DNA of 42,780 nt from NCBI GenBank assembly GCA_945900945.1, contig CAMDKL010000033.1, positions 1 through 42,780 of the forward strand, in the 5' to 3' direction. Each line of letters starts with the position of its first letter. Positions within the stretch are counted from its first letter, which is position 1. Positions 33,866-42,780 of the stretch are shown here, one piece after another. The translations under genes and the position numbers were made by a program. The DNA is from Pirellula staleyi DSM 6068. GTDB lineage: Bacteria > Planctomycetota > Planctomycetia > Pirellulales > Pirellulaceae. A model generated the notes under the pieces. It worked only from the letters and a program-made list of their open reading frames with translations. It searched no databases and was not told the origin of the DNA.

Positions 33866-35296
33866 ATGAATCCACAAGAATTGCTCCGAATTGTAGATTC
33901 GTTGCGTCGAGAAAAGCAGATTGACCCGGAGTTGGTCATCTTGGCAATTGAATCTGCTTTGATTACTGCTGCCAAAAGGCAATTCGGCGAAGAATCCGAG
34001 GTCTTGGTGAAGATCGCGAGGGATGGCGGCGCGATTTTAGCCACTGTTAATGGCCGGAATTTGAGCGAAGACGAAATTGGGCGAATCGGTGCACAGACGG
34101 CAAAGCAAGTTATTATTCAGAAGCTAAAGGAAGCTGAACGGGACGCTCGTTTGGATGAGTTTTATGCCCAGATCGGACAACTTGTCACGGGAATCGTTCA
34201 GCGTACGGAACGTGGGGTAACCATCGTTCAGTTAGGGAATGTCGAGGCGATCCTTCCTCGAAGCGAGCAAATTCCGGGTGAAAGTTATCACAATGGCTCG
34301 CGAGTTCGGGCCGTCATCTACGAGGTCAAAGCCGCTGGCAACCGCGTTAAAATTATCTTGTCTCGTACGAAAACAACGTTGATTCAGCGTTTGTTTGAAC
34401 AGGAAATTCCGGAAATCGCAGACGGCGTCATCCGTATCAATGCGATCAGCCGCGAACCAGGTTACCGCAGCAAAGTCGCGGTCAGCAGTAGCGATCAGCG
34501 GATTGATTGCGTCGGAGCCTGCGTTGGAATGCGTGGAAATCGAATCAAAAACGTGACGGGGGAGCTTGCGGGCGAGCGAATCGATATTGTCCGCTGGAGC
34601 GATGATCCAATGGTATTGATTCCAAACGCTTTGCAGCCCGCCGAAGTCGAGCAAGTACTGCTTTGCGACATGATCGGGCGAGCAATTGCCTTGGTCAGCG
34701 ACGAGCACTTGTCTCAAGCGATTGGACGTTACGGCCAAAATGTTCGCTTAGCGAGCAAGCTTTGCGGCTGGGACATTGAGATCATGACTGCCCCCGAATT
34801 GGAGCGACAAATCGAGCGAGCCATGGAAGGATTCATGGAAATTGAGGGAATGAACGAGTCTGTTGCCCAGCAACTGGTCGAACAAGGATACTTGTCTTAC
34901 GACGATTTGTCGGTCATTGAGCCCGATGCATTGATGGAAATGGGGAATTGGACGGAAGAAGAAGTGGACGCAATTGTCGAACAGGCAGATGCCAAGGCAG
35001 TTGAACAAGAAGCTGTCGAGGAAGAGCGAAAGCAACAAGACAAGCTAGAGCGTGAACGAAAAGCAACGGAGGAGCTTGATCGGAAGGAAGGTGTATCGAC
35101 TCCTGCCCCCCCTCCCACAGCGGAATTATCGTCCGAGGAAATCGCTCCGGAGGCGATTGTTGAGGAATCGCTCTCTGCCGACGAGCCGACTAGCGAAGAA
35201 CAGACCGTGACTGATTCAACTGCGGAAAAGTCAATCGCGGACGAGCAAGCCATTGAAAATCCAAGTTCAGAAACGCAAACGGGCGGCAACGTCTGA
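33866..35296 (+). CDS. nusA: Transcription termination/antitermination factor NusA
   Basis: NusA binds RNA polymerase and nascent RNA, affecting pausing, termination and antitermination. The 476-residue protein shows the RNAP-binding N-terminal domain (MNPQELLRIVDSLRREKQID to about 105), an S1 domain (IGQLVTGIVQRTERGVTIVQ to about 180), and two KH domains (DCVGACVGMRGNRIKNVTGE near 215; AIGRYGQNVRLASKLCGWDI near 285). A helix-hairpin-helix/acidic segment follows (VAQQLVEQGYLSYDDL), then a disordered Glu/Ser-rich tail from about 375. A rimP gene, which commonly precedes nusA, is absent. infB follows after 244 bases that include a structured region. Confidence 0.95.
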   Translation: MNPQELLRIVDSLRREKQIDPELVILAIESALITAAKRQFGEESEVLVKIARDGGAILATVNGRNLSEDEIGRIGAQTAKQVIIQKLKEAERDARLDEFYAQIGQLVTGIVQRTERGVTIVQLGNVEAILPRSEQIPGESYHNGSRVRAVIYEVKAAGNRVKIILSRTKTTLIQRLFEQEIPEIADGVIRINAISREPGYRSKVAVSSSDQRIDCVGACVGMRGNRIKNVTGELAGERIDIVRWSDDPMVLIPNALQPAEVEQVLLCDMIGRAIALVSDEHLSQAIGRYGQNVRLASKLCGWDIEIMTAPELERQIERAMEGFMEIEGMNESVAQQLVEQGYLSYDDLSVIEPDALMEMGNWTEEEVDAIVEQADAKAVEQEAVEEERKQQDKLERERKATEELDRKEGVSTPAPPPTAELSSEEIAPEAIVEESLSADEPTSEEQTVTDSTAEKSIADEQAIENPSSETQTGGNV

Positions 35297-35540
35297 TGCA
35301 GGAATGATTTATGCATTACCATCGTAGGCAGCATAAGTTAACATCCTCGAAGCACTACGTGCTTTGGGGTATACTAGATCGTTCGGCATGTGTCGTGTCG
35401 AATCGTGTTGGGGACCCGCTGCAACAGCGTGGGGGCGTCCTAATGAAATAATTATTCGCAGAGACAGTTGAGCAACTAACGCCGAACGATCGGCCGACTT
35501 GCCTCGTTTCACAGGGCATATGCCCAAGGAATTTTGCTCA
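35297..35540 (+). promoter_or_regulatory. Structured infB leader region
   Basis: The 244 bases between nusA and infB contain a perfect 11-bp inverted repeat, GATCGTTCGGC (35377-35387) with GCCGAACGATC (35481-35491). Inside it is a smaller hairpin with CCCGCTG/CAGC-GT-GGG arms around CAA near 35415-35435. A TATACT box at 35370-35375 lies just before the outer stem and could be a -10 element. AGCAC/GTGCT forms a small hairpin at 35351-35363. The arrangement would put a stem-bounded leader RNA ahead of infB. The class is not one I recognise. Confidence 0.45.
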
Positions 35541-38474
35541 GTGGCAGTAAGAATTTATTCGCTGGCTAAAGATCTAGGAATGGACAGCAAGGAGCTGGTC
35601 GACCTGTGTACCCGTCTGGGCATTCAGGGCAAGGGTAGTGCGCTCGCAAGCCTGGAAGACGAGGAAATTGCGAAAATCAAAAGGCACATTGAGGAGAAAG
35701 CAGCGCCAGTTGCTGCCTCTACTGTTGGAGTTCAAGCGGCAAAACCAGCGCGAGAGCCAGTCAAGGATACGCCGATCCGTGATCTGAGTGGTCGCATGGG
35801 TGCAGCCAAACGCGACCTTTCTTCGGTTCGCACCAAGCCGATAACCGCCGTCGAGGAGGTTTCCTCGGCTTCGGAGGTAGTGGAGCTAGAACCGGAGCTA
35901 GAACCGGAGCTGGAAACAAGTGCGGTAGAGCCCGTTGCCATCGAAAAACCAGCTCCGAAACCGATTGGGTTTGGTCCCAGAGTCATTGCTCCGGTCAAAG
36001 AATTGCAAAACGAAGGCGCGGCGGTTTCGTCTGATGATGAAGCCGAAGAAGGAAGGCCAGAACGAACCCCGGATTCTCCGAATCGTAAGGATTTTTACTC
36101 GCCAGCCAACACCAGCGGTCGAGTTCGAGTGATAGGAAGTCCGAGGCCTGCTTCGGACGCAAAGCCAGGAATCGACAAACCGAAGAGGAGCCGCGAGGCG
36201 GTACTCAACATCAATCTTGCCAAAATTCCAAAGTCCGCAACGCCGAGTCCATCAGCAAAACCCCAAGAGCAAGCGACTCAAAAACCCATCGTTAAGTTGA
36301 CCCCGGATGTGATCCAAGGGGCTCGTAAAGGGATGGAAAAGCAAGCAGAGAAACCCGTTTCTCCCGCTAAGCCCGGATCCTCTCAAACGGCTGCTGGTCG
36401 TTCCCCGACTCCAGGCCGAACACAGCACTCCGGTTTGGCAGACTTCAAGGCAAATGCCGAGAACAAGCTCAATCTGAAAGCTAAGAAACCAACCGTTGAG
36501 GAAGAAACACCGGCGAAGAAAAAAGGGTTGGCTGGCCTCGAATCGAGTCGGAAAGATCGCGGACCTCGAATTCAAACGTCGCGGGACTTGGCTTCCTTGG
36601 AGGAGGATGACGGAGGACGTCGCGGTGGTAGAGGTCCTCGCCGAAAGCCCACGCCGACCGCCGTGCGCAAGGAAAAAGTTGTCCTTGCGATGCCTTGTAC
36701 GATTCGAAGTTTCTCGGAAGCAGCAGGGGTTACGGCAGCTCGCATTTTGCGATCTTTGATGACGATGGGAACGATGCAAAACATCAATTCCTACCTCAAT
36801 CAGGAACAGGCCGAGTTGATCGCTGCGGATCTCGGTGTGGAGCTCGAATTCCGTCAAGCGGAAACCTTGGAAACCAGCTTGATCGGCAAGATGGATGACA
36901 TCGAGGATAATCTTGAAGATTTGATCACTCGACCTCCGATTGTAACTTTCCTCGGCCACGTCGACCACGGCAAGACATCGTTGCTCGATTATTTGATTGG
37001 TACCAAGATTGTTTCTGGCGAAGCTGGCGGTATCACTCAACAGATCCGTGCCTATCAAGTAAAAAAAGATGGTCGCGCGATCTCCTTTGTGGATACGCCA
37101 GGCCACGAAGCGTTTACTGAGATGCGAGCTCGAGGTGCAAATGTCACCGATATTGCGATCTTGGTTATCGCAGCAGACGACGGAATCATGCCACAAACGA
37201 TAGAAGCAATATCTCACGCGAAAGCGGCTGGAGTTCCAATCGTGGTAGCGGCCAACAAGTGCGATTTGCCAGGTGCCGACATCAATCGCATCATGACCCA
37301 GATGACGGAATACGGTTTGACTCCGAGTGCTTGGGGTGGTGACGTCGAAGTCGTGCCAACCAGCGCTACGACAGGCGAAGGGATGGACGAACTTTTAGAA
37401 ACCGTTCTGACTGTTGCCGAAATGCACGACTACAAGGCCAATCCGAAACGTGCAGCAATGGGTGTTTGTTTAGAAAGCGAGCAAGCATCGGACCGAGGCG
37501 TGATCGCCAAGGTTATGGTTCAAAGCGGTACGTTGCGTGTCGGTGATATCGTTGTCTGCGGTTCGTCCTTCGGGCGCATTAAGGCTCTGTACGATACAAT
37601 GAAACGCAAAAAGCAAATGACCGAAGCAAGTCCGTCGATGCCTATCAACATCACCGGTTTGGACAAAGCGCCGGAAGCAGGCGAGCGCTTTTATGTCCTC
37701 GATGATATCGGACAAGCGCGTCAAATTGCTGCGAGTCGCGAGACAATTGTTCGATCTCAATCTTTATCGGGCACATCCCCCAAAGTTTCCTTTGAGACTT
37801 TCCAGGAATTGTTGCAATCCGGCAAGTTGGGAGTCAAGGAAGACAAGGTTGTACTCAATTTGATTATTCGAGCCGATGCACGCGGTTCGCTCGAAGCCAT
37901 CGAAAAGGAATTGACCAAACTGGATCACCCCGAGGTCGAAATCAAGATCCTTCAGAGATCGGTTGGTGGAATCACTGCGGCGGACGTCACGCTCGCAAGT
38001 GCTTCGCAAGCGGTTATTGTTGGCTTCAATGTGATTCCAGATGAGCCGGCACGTATCTTGGCTGACGCTCGCAATGTCGAAATTCGTCGTTATGACATCA
38101 TTTATAATTTGGCATTGGACATCAAGGCGATTATCGAAGGGCGTCTCAAGCCAGAAGAACGAGTGGTGGAACTGGGACGGGCAGTGGTCAAGCAGGTCTT
38201 TACCGTATCCCGAGTTGGAACCATTGCCGGTTGCTATGTTGCCCAGGGAGCCATCGAAAGAGGGTGTCGTATTCGCGTCAATCGCGAACAACGATTTATC
38301 GGTGATTATGCCCTGGAAACATTGAAGAGGATCAAGGATGACGCGAAGGAAGTTGCGCGCGGGTTAGAATGCGGTATTCGACTCGCTGGATTCAACGACA
38401 TCAAAGTGGACGACGTTTTAGAAGCGTATCGCATTGAAGAGGTTGCGAGAACTCTTGAATTGTCGAGGAACTAA
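35541..38474 (+). CDS. infB: Translation initiation factor IF-2
   Basis: IF-2 is the GTPase that delivers initiator tRNA to the ribosome. From GTG 35541 the product is 977 residues. The N-terminus [20 protein letters not shown] is the usual IF2_N start, which favours this GTG (AAGGA 11 bases upstream) over ATG 35520 or 35499. A long charged Ala/Pro/Lys/Glu linker follows, including a short [11 protein letters not shown] repeat. Then come a second IF2_N motif (about 370-430) and the G domain with GHVDHGKTS (from 472), DTPGHEAF and ANKCDLPG. Domains II, III ([20 protein letters not shown]) and IV ([13 protein letters not shown]) complete it. The stop overlaps the rbfA start (TAATG). Confidence 0.95.
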   Translation: MAVRIYSLAKDLGMDSKELVDLCTRLGIQGKGSALASLEDEEIAKIKRHIEEKAAPVAASTVGVQAAKPAREPVKDTPIRDLSGRMGAAKRDLSSVRTKPITAVEEVSSASEVVELEPELEPELETSAVEPVAIEKPAPKPIGFGPRVIAPVKELQNEGAAVSSDDEAEEGRPERTPDSPNRKDFYSPANTSGRVRVIGSPRPASDAKPGIDKPKRSREAVLNINLAKIPKSATPSPSAKPQEQATQKPIVKLTPDVIQGARKGMEKQAEKPVSPAKPGSSQTAAGRSPTPGRTQHSGLADFKANAENKLNLKAKKPTVEEETPAKKKGLAGLESSRKDRGPRIQTSRDLASLEEDDGGRRGGRGPRRKPTPTAVRKEKVVLAMPCTIRSFSEAAGVTAARILRSLMTMGTMQNINSYLNQEQAELIAADLGVELEFRQAETLETSLIGKMDDIEDNLEDLITRPPIVTFLGHVDHGKTSLLDYLIGTKIVSGEAGGITQQIRAYQVKKDGRAISFVDTPGHEAFTEMRARGANVTDIAILVIAADDGIMPQTIEAISHAKAAGVPIVVAANKCDLPGADINRIMTQMTEYGLTPSAWGGDVEVVPTSATTGEGMDELLETVLTVAEMHDYKANPKRAAMGVCLESEQASDRGVIAKVMVQSGTLRVGDIVVCGSSFGRIKALYDTMKRKKQMTEASPSMPINITGLDKAPEAGERFYVLDDIGQARQIAASRETIVRSQSLSGTSPKVSFETFQELLQSGKLGVKEDKVVLNLIIRADARGSLEAIEKELTKLDHPEVEIKILQRSVGGITAADVTLASASQAVIVGFNVIPDEPARILADARNVEIRRYDIIYNLALDIKAIIEGRLKPEERVVELGRAVVKQVFTVSRVGTIAGCYVAQGAIERGCRIRVNREQRFIGDYALETLKRIKDDAKEVARGLECGIRLAGFNDIKVDDVLEAYRIEEVARTLELSRN

Positions 38475-38914
38475 TGAGCGCACGCAGACTACTAAAAGCA
38501 GGCGAAGCTATCAGAGAAGTCGTCTCGATGGCGATTTTGACTGAACTACGCGACCCTCGCGTTAAGAATGTCACCGTAATCGGAGTGGAGGTCGCTCCCG
38601 ACATGCGTGAGGCCAAGGTGCTAATCAGCATCATGGGTAGCGAAAGCCAACAGGCGACCAGTCTGCGAGGGTTGAAAAACTCGGCTGGATTTTTGCAGTC
38701 CAAGATCGCTGAACGAATCGACACTCGCTACACGCCAAAGCTTACCTTTGTCGCAGATGAAGGCGTGAAGAAATCGCTTGCCGTCGCGCAAATCCTCGAC
38801 CAAATCGCACATGAAAAACAAGTGAGCGAATCCGCTACCGAAAAGCCAACGGATTCAGAATCTCTTTCTTCGGATACATCAAACAGCGAGCAAGCTAAGT
38901 CCGACGAAGAATAG
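38474..38914 (+). CDS. rbfA: 30S ribosome-binding factor A
   Basis: RbfA assists late maturation of the 30S subunit and 16S rRNA 5'-end processing. The 146-residue protein shows the KH-like fold pattern: LLKAGEAIREVVSMAILTEL then RDPRVKNVTVIGVEVAPDMR, and FLQSKIAERIDTRYTPKLTF. A Ser/Glu-rich tail of about 30 residues extends beyond the usual core. The ATG shares one base with the infB stop, so translation is coupled, in the conserved nusA-infB-rbfA order. Confidence 0.93.
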   Translation: MSARRLLKAGEAIREVVSMAILTELRDPRVKNVTVIGVEVAPDMREAKVLISIMGSESQQATSLRGLKNSAGFLQSKIAERIDTRYTPKLTFVADEGVKKSLAVAQILDQIAHEKQVSESATEKPTDSESLSSDTSNSEQAKSDEE

Positions 38915-38972
38915 TTCCTTAACGCCTTACTCCCTCCATCCCAAGCAAAACAAGATCCACATAATCGACAAC

Positions 38973-40202
38973 ATGACCAATCGAGCAGCCAAATACGAGC
39001 AACTCCATAAGTCGCTGAAAAAGCACTTTAAGACTCAGCCTGAACCCGGCGAACGAAGTGTTATTGAACACCTGATCTACGCTTGTTGTCTAGAAGATGC
39101 TAGATGCGAGCAAGCGGACGAAGCGTTTGCAAAATTGCAACAGGTTTATGTCGACTGGAATGAAGTTCGAGTTACGACGGTAATTGAGCTAAGTGAAGCG
39201 ATGAGTAGTTTGCCGAATGCAACACAGGCAGGTCATCGAATCAAGCGATGTCTTCAATCGCTTTTTGAGGCCAGGTATCAATACGACATCGACGATATGA
39301 AGAAGTCGAATCTGAGCAAGGCAACTGAGGAAATCTCAGCTTGGAAAGGGATTTCGCCCTTCATTTTGAACTACGTTTCTCAGAATGCATTAGGAGGGCA
39401 CGCGATTCCTGCGGACACTTTGACAATGGAAATATTGGTCCAATGCGAAATCCTTACTCAGAGTGAGGCAGATAAAAAATGCGTTCTTGGAGTGGAGCGT
39501 GCCATTCCAAAGAACAAAGGCTTTGAATTTGGTTCGTTATTGCACCAGTTTGCCGTTGAGTTCAAGCAGAATTCAAAAAGCGCTGGTGTTATGGCGGTAT
39601 TCAAGGATCTCGGCGTATCACCGAAAGCAAAGGCCGTCGAAAAGCATGTACCGAAGAAAGAGGCCAAACTGGCCCCTGTAGAAACACCCTCGCCTGCCCC
39701 TGCACCCATTGTACAATCCAAAGCAAAAATCGCTTCGGCGGTACTCGAAGCGGCAAAGACGCAGCGAAAACCAGAATCAGCTTCGTCTGCAAAGAAGACC
39801 GAGAAACCGAAAAAAGGATTGGCGGCGTCTGAAAAGTCGAAAGAAGTGTCCGCCAACCCGCAGTCCAAGGCCGAATCGGCCAAGGTAGCCGATACAAAAA
39901 AGATGCCTGAGGGGAAACCTGCTGAAGTTAAAAAAACGGACGTTAAAAAGACGGATGCCAAAAAGCCGGAAACACCGTCGGCAAGCAAGAAGCAGCAGGA
40001 AAAGCCAGCATTGAAAAAGCCTGAACCAAAGCCGACGTCAAAACACACGGACAAGAAAGCCGTCGCTCCCGCAAAGTTAAATAAGCCGGAGCCTCCAAGC
40101 AAAAAAAATGCTCCCGCAAATAAGCCGTCGCTCGAAAGCGTGAAGCCGTCGGCTACGAAGCTAGATAGAAATGCTAAGCCCGCAAAGAAAAAGCCTCGAT
40201 AA
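38973..40202 (+). CDS. Endonuclease III-like (HhH-GPD) protein with lysine-rich tail
   Basis: Residues 1-210 resemble the HhH-GPD DNA glycosylase fold: ERSVIEHLIYACCLEDARCE near the start, then SAWKGISPFILNYVSQNALG followed by GHAIPADTLTM, which aligns with the helix-hairpin-helix and catalytic loop of endonuclease III (LPGVGRKTANVVLNTAFGWP then TIAVDTH). In this alignment the catalytic Asp is kept (PADT), but the Lys of GRKTAN is replaced by Phe. There is no C-terminal four-Cys iron-sulfur motif. Residues from about 215 to 409 form a Lys/Pro/Ala-rich, low-complexity tail (for example KKTDVKKTDAKKPET), reminiscent of histone H1-like DNA-binding tails. It may bind DNA structurally or act as a monofunctional glycosylase. 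It lies between rbfA and yebC. Confidence 0.72.
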   Translation: MTNRAAKYEQLHKSLKKHFKTQPEPGERSVIEHLIYACCLEDARCEQADEAFAKLQQVYVDWNEVRVTTVIELSEAMSSLPNATQAGHRIKRCLQSLFEARYQYDIDDMKKSNLSKATEEISAWKGISPFILNYVSQNALGGHAIPADTLTMEILVQCEILTQSEADKKCVLGVERAIPKNKGFEFGSLLHQFAVEFKQNSKSAGVMAVFKDLGVSPKAKAVEKHVPKKEAKLAPVETPSPAPAPIVQSKAKIASAVLEAAKTQRKPESASSAKKTEKPKKGLAASEKSKEVSANPQSKAESAKVADTKKMPEGKPAEVKKTDVKKTDAKKPETPSASKKQQEKPALKKPEPKPTSKHTDKKAVAPAKLNKPEPPSKKNAPANKPSLESVKPSATKLDRNAKPAKKKPR

Positions 40203-40284
40203 GTCGTCCATGGTTGTTCCCTCGACTTTTCGAACCATACAATGACCCTTTGAATACTCCTCGATCGCGATAGGAGCAAAAAAC

Positions 40285-41031
40285 ATGGCCGGACATTCTC
40301 AGTACTCGAATATCAAACACCGTAAGGCACTGGTAGATAGCAAACGAAGTAAGCTTTGGAGCAAACTATCCAAAGCGATCATCGTTGCAGCAAAGCTAGG
40401 TGGCGGTGATCCGAGTGGCAACGTGAGACTTCGCACGGCCATCCAAGACGCAAAAGCGGTTTCGTTGCCAAGAGACAATATCGAGCGAGCGATCAAAAAA
40501 GGAACTGGCGAGATTGACGGAGGCGATGTTGAAGAAATCCTCTACGAAGGTTACGGACCGGGTGGAGTGGCAGTACTTTGCGACATCATGACCGACAATA
40601 GAAATCGCACTGCTCCCGAAATGCGAAAACTATTTGAGAATCATGGCGGAAAGCTTGGTTCAACGAACTGTGTGGCCTATCTCTTTGAAAGAAAAGGGAT
40701 GATCGCAATCAAGCAATCGGCGGTGGATCTGGAAAAGCTGATGGAAATTGCGCTCGAAAATGGAGCCGATGACGTAACGGACGTCGGCGATCTTTATGAA
40801 ATAACTTGCGCTCCGGATGTTTACAGTACGGTCGTGGAAGCGATCGAGTCGCAGAGCATTGAGATTGAAATCAAAGTGGTCTCGCGTCTCCCAAGCAATT
40901 CGGTAGAAGTGGACTCGGAGACGGCTATTGCGGTTATGAAATTACTTGAACTGCTCGAGGATCATGACGACATTCAGTCTGTTGCATCCAACGTGAACTT
41001 TACCGAAGCGCAGTTGGCCTCCTTTGGCTGA
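40285..41031 (+). CDS. YebC/PmpR (TACO1) family protein
   Basis: The 248-residue protein begins MAGHSQYSNIKHRKALVDSK, matching the family's nearly invariant start. LPRDNIERAIKKGTGE, YEGYGPGGVAVLCDIMTDN, RNRTAPEMRKLFENHGGKLG and VAYLFERKGMI follow in the expected order. YebC proteins were annotated as transcriptional regulators; more recent work links the family to translation of difficult peptide stretches on the ribosome. It is full length. Start ATG 40285 has TAGGAG about 9 bases upstream. It precedes hisD by 14 bases and may be co-transcribed with it. Confidence 0.94.
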   Translation: MAGHSQYSNIKHRKALVDSKRSKLWSKLSKAIIVAAKLGGGDPSGNVRLRTAIQDAKAVSLPRDNIERAIKKGTGEIDGGDVEEILYEGYGPGGVAVLCDIMTDNRNRTAPEMRKLFENHGGKLGSTNCVAYLFERKGMIAIKQSAVDLEKLMEIALENGADDVTDVGDLYEITCAPDVYSTVVEAIESQSIEIEIKVVSRLPSNSVEVDSETAIAVMKLLELLEDHDDIQSVASNVNFTEAQLASFG

Positions 41032-41045
41032 CCAATAAGGATTCA

Positions 41046-42401
41046 ATGACACTAAATTCTCTTAGCATCGAGAGACTCGATGCGAGTTGCAATTCGTTTG
41101 CTGTCGATATTGCCAATCTGCGAAAAAAGCTGAGTCCAGATGGTTCGGTCGTGTCGGAGCGAGGGCGGCAATTGACGCTATCGGTTTTTGGCGAACCGCT
41201 TTCTCCTCAGAATGTTGTCGAACGCATTTGCACCGACGTGAAAAACCGAGGTACAGAAGCCGTACTCCATTATGCACGTGCGCTAGACAATCCAGGCACG
41301 ACGGCTGAAACACTTCGCGTCCCATTGGAATTGCTAAGCCAGTCACATGCAAAGGCTTCGCCCGCGTTTTTGAAGACGATCCGTCGCATTCGCGACAACA
41401 TAACGGGATTCCAATCGGCCATACTTCACCAAAATGTAGTAACAAAGCCGAGGCCTGGTGTGATTTTGGAACAACGCTACGCACCACTTCGCCGAGTTGG
41501 CATCTGTGTTCCCGGAGGTGCTGCGGCATATCCGTCCACCGTATTGATGACAGCGATACCTGCACAGTGCGCTGGCGTTGACCAAATTGCCATCGTCGCT
41601 CCTCCAACTTCTTTGGGCGCTTACAATCCGGATGTACTTGCCGTCTGCCATGAGTTGGGTATTCGCGAAGTCTACGCGGTCGGCGGAGCACAAGCGGTAG
41701 CTGCGTTAGCGTATGGAATTCCCGAAATCGCTTCCGTGGACAAGATCGTTGGTCCTGGAAATATGTTTGTCGCTTTGGCGAAACGCTTTGTTTATGGGGT
41801 TGTGGACATCGATTCCATCGCGGGCCCCAGTGAGGTGGTGGTGCTGGCGGACGAAACAACGAATTCCGACTTTGCAGCTTCGGATATGTTGGCTCAAGCG
41901 GAGCACTCACCTGGCGCAAGTATCGTAGTCAGCTGGGACAGAAGCGTTTTGGATCGCATTGAGCGCTCCATGATTCAGCAACTCTCAGGATTAGAAAGGG
42001 CAGAACTTACCCTCGCCTCGCTCACCGCTTTCGGGGCATTGATCCTTTGCCGAGATGAGGATCAAGCGTGTGAAGTAACCAGTCTGATCGCACCGGAGCA
42101 CCTTCAAATTGCAGTCGATGAACCTCGACGTTTGCTCGCCAAGATTCGAAACAGTGGCGCAACTTTTTTGGGGCATTATTCTCCAGTAGCATTGGGCGAC
42201 TATGCCGCTGGCCCCTCTCACGTGTTGCCGACAGGCGGAACGGCGCGTTGGGCGTCTGGCCTATCATCGAATCATTTCCTGCGTTCAAGCAGTGTGATCG
42301 AATTCGACCAAAGTGCACTCAAGGAGATCGCGGCGGATGTTGCCCTGTTGGCTGACAAAGAAGGTCTCACCGCACATAAAAATAGCGTTCTAATGCGGTA
42401 G
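41046..42401 (+). CDS. hisD: Histidinol dehydrogenase
   Basis: HisD catalyses the last two steps of histidine synthesis, oxidising L-histidinol to L-histidine with NAD and zinc. The 451-residue protein is of normal length. Motifs include RRVGICVPGGAAAYPSTVLM, AVGGAQAVAALAYG, VDKIVGPGNMFVALAKR, DSIAGPSEVVVLAD and DMLAQAEHSPGA (zinc-binding His). APEHLQI carries the catalytic Glu/His pair, GDYAAGPSHVLPTGGTARW the zinc Asp, and GLTAHKNSV the C-terminal zinc His. An upstream AATAAGGATTCA gives an AGGA ribosome binding site 5 bases before the ATG. No other his gene is visible; the gene ends in a repeat-dense spacer. Confidence 0.96.
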   Translation: MTLNSLSIERLDASCNSFAVDIANLRKKLSPDGSVVSERGRQLTLSVFGEPLSPQNVVERICTDVKNRGTEAVLHYARALDNPGTTAETLRVPLELLSQSHAKASPAFLKTIRRIRDNITGFQSAILHQNVVTKPRPGVILEQRYAPLRRVGICVPGGAAAYPSTVLMTAIPAQCAGVDQIAIVAPPTSLGAYNPDVLAVCHELGIREVYAVGGAQAVAALAYGIPEIASVDKIVGPGNMFVALAKRFVYGVVDIDSIAGPSEVVVLADETTNSDFAASDMLAQAEHSPGASIVVSWDRSVLDRIERSMIQQLSGLERAELTLASLTAFGALILCRDEDQACEVTSLIAPEHLQIAVDEPRRLLAKIRNSGATFLGHYSPVALGDYAAGPSHVLPTGGTARWASGLSSNHFLRSSSVIEFDQSALKEIAADVALLADKEGLTAHKNSVLMR

Positions 42402-42427
42402 GCATTTTCGCTCGAGTAGCCAGAGCA

Positions 42428-42711
42428 CGACGTGCAAGTTTTGAAGTTGCACACTTTTGGGGCTATCGGGCCAAGGGCCTAGCAATTTACCTAGCCTAGC
42501 CCAACGGGCTGGGTATGACGATCAGGGACACGCAAGGGGCCGAAGGGCCGACAGTTTGTTGTAAAGGATATGTTGGTCGGACAAACGGCTAGGCCTTTGG
42601 CCCTATGTTTCGCTCGGCGACTGCCTTTCCCAGCCCGTTAGGCTGGGCTAGGTAAACGAACAGGGCGTTGCCCTTAAATCCGAATAGTGCAACTTCAAAA
42701 CTTGCGCGTCG
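42428..42711. repeat. Compound inverted-repeat region after hisD
   Basis: Outer arms 42428-42452 and 42687-42711 are reverse complements over 25 bases with one mismatch (core GCAAGTTTTGAAGTTGCAC). Inside, a TTTACCTAGC...CGGGCTGGG stretch of 28 bases from about 42485 is mirrored with a few mismatches near 42629-42656. GGGCCAAGGGCCTAGC (about 42469-42484) is mirrored by GCTAGGCCTTTGGCCC (about 42587-42602). Both AGCCCAACGGGCT-type units also fold on themselves. No gene is recognised from 42402 to the window end. Confidence 0.82.
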
Positions 42712-42780
42712 CGTTAGCGGGTAAATTTCACCAAGTCGCTCGCCTTTCAGGCCGATAGCGAGGAGGCCCCTGATCAAACA

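Noticed and set aside
35377-35491. tRNA, SRP RNA or other known small RNA in the infB leader
   Set aside because: No cloverleaf and no SRP or 6S signature motifs; only a stem-bounded region is visible.

Overview
The window looks like a chromosomal segment of a planctomycete, most likely of the Pirellulaceae type. The basis is a set of families largely typical of that phylum: a planctomycete cytochrome c protein (DUF1587/1592/1588/1585 type) translationally coupled to a DUF1552 protein with a twin-arginine signal, a DUF1559 fragment, an SHD1-domain secreted protein, a giant secretin, and weak or absent Shine-Dalgarno sites. There are no rRNA, tRNA or CRISPR loci that I can see.

Layout. 1-5229: a heavy-metal RND efflux operon (adaptor, then permease) split by a small S23/IVP four-helix-bundle gene that is bracketed by oppositely oriented heptamer arrays. 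5230-5578: spacer holding an antisense scrap of a different RND permease. 5579-7467: coupled NAD(P)H-hydrate dehydratase and cobT. 7683-9362: ethanolamine-type APC permease on the minus strand. 9363-11514: accessory patch with a REP-associated (Y1/HUH) transposase, two different tandem arrays and a truncated DUF1559 gene. 11529-16112 (minus): squalene-cyclase-like toroid protein, SHD1 secreted protein, guaB. 16443-22418: secretin, a lipoprotein and a convergent BON-domain protein, with a nested inverted repeat between the first two. 22895-25102: VWA/glutamine-amidotransferase-like membrane protein. 25209-32046 (minus): four-gene operon cytochrome - DUF1552 - ankyrin - tandem cyanophycinase-like protein. 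32181-33587 (minus): CrtI-like FAD oxidoreductase. 33866-42401: housekeeping run nusA, infB, rbfA, an endonuclease III-like protein with a lysine-rich tail, yebC and hisD. 42402-end: a repeat-dense spacer.

The most unusual content is the non-coding structure. The heptamer-bounded S23 gene looks like a small discrete insertion unit inside an operon. A second heptamer array sits beside the transposase and abuts the DUF1559 break. Several palindromic intergenic repeat families recur in the window, one of them as a perfect 41-bp inverted pair plus a third copy about 7 kb away. The Y1 transposase is a plausible but untested source of such repeats. Start sites were moved inward from the longest open frame where a signal peptide, family N-terminus or neighbour overlap argued for it.
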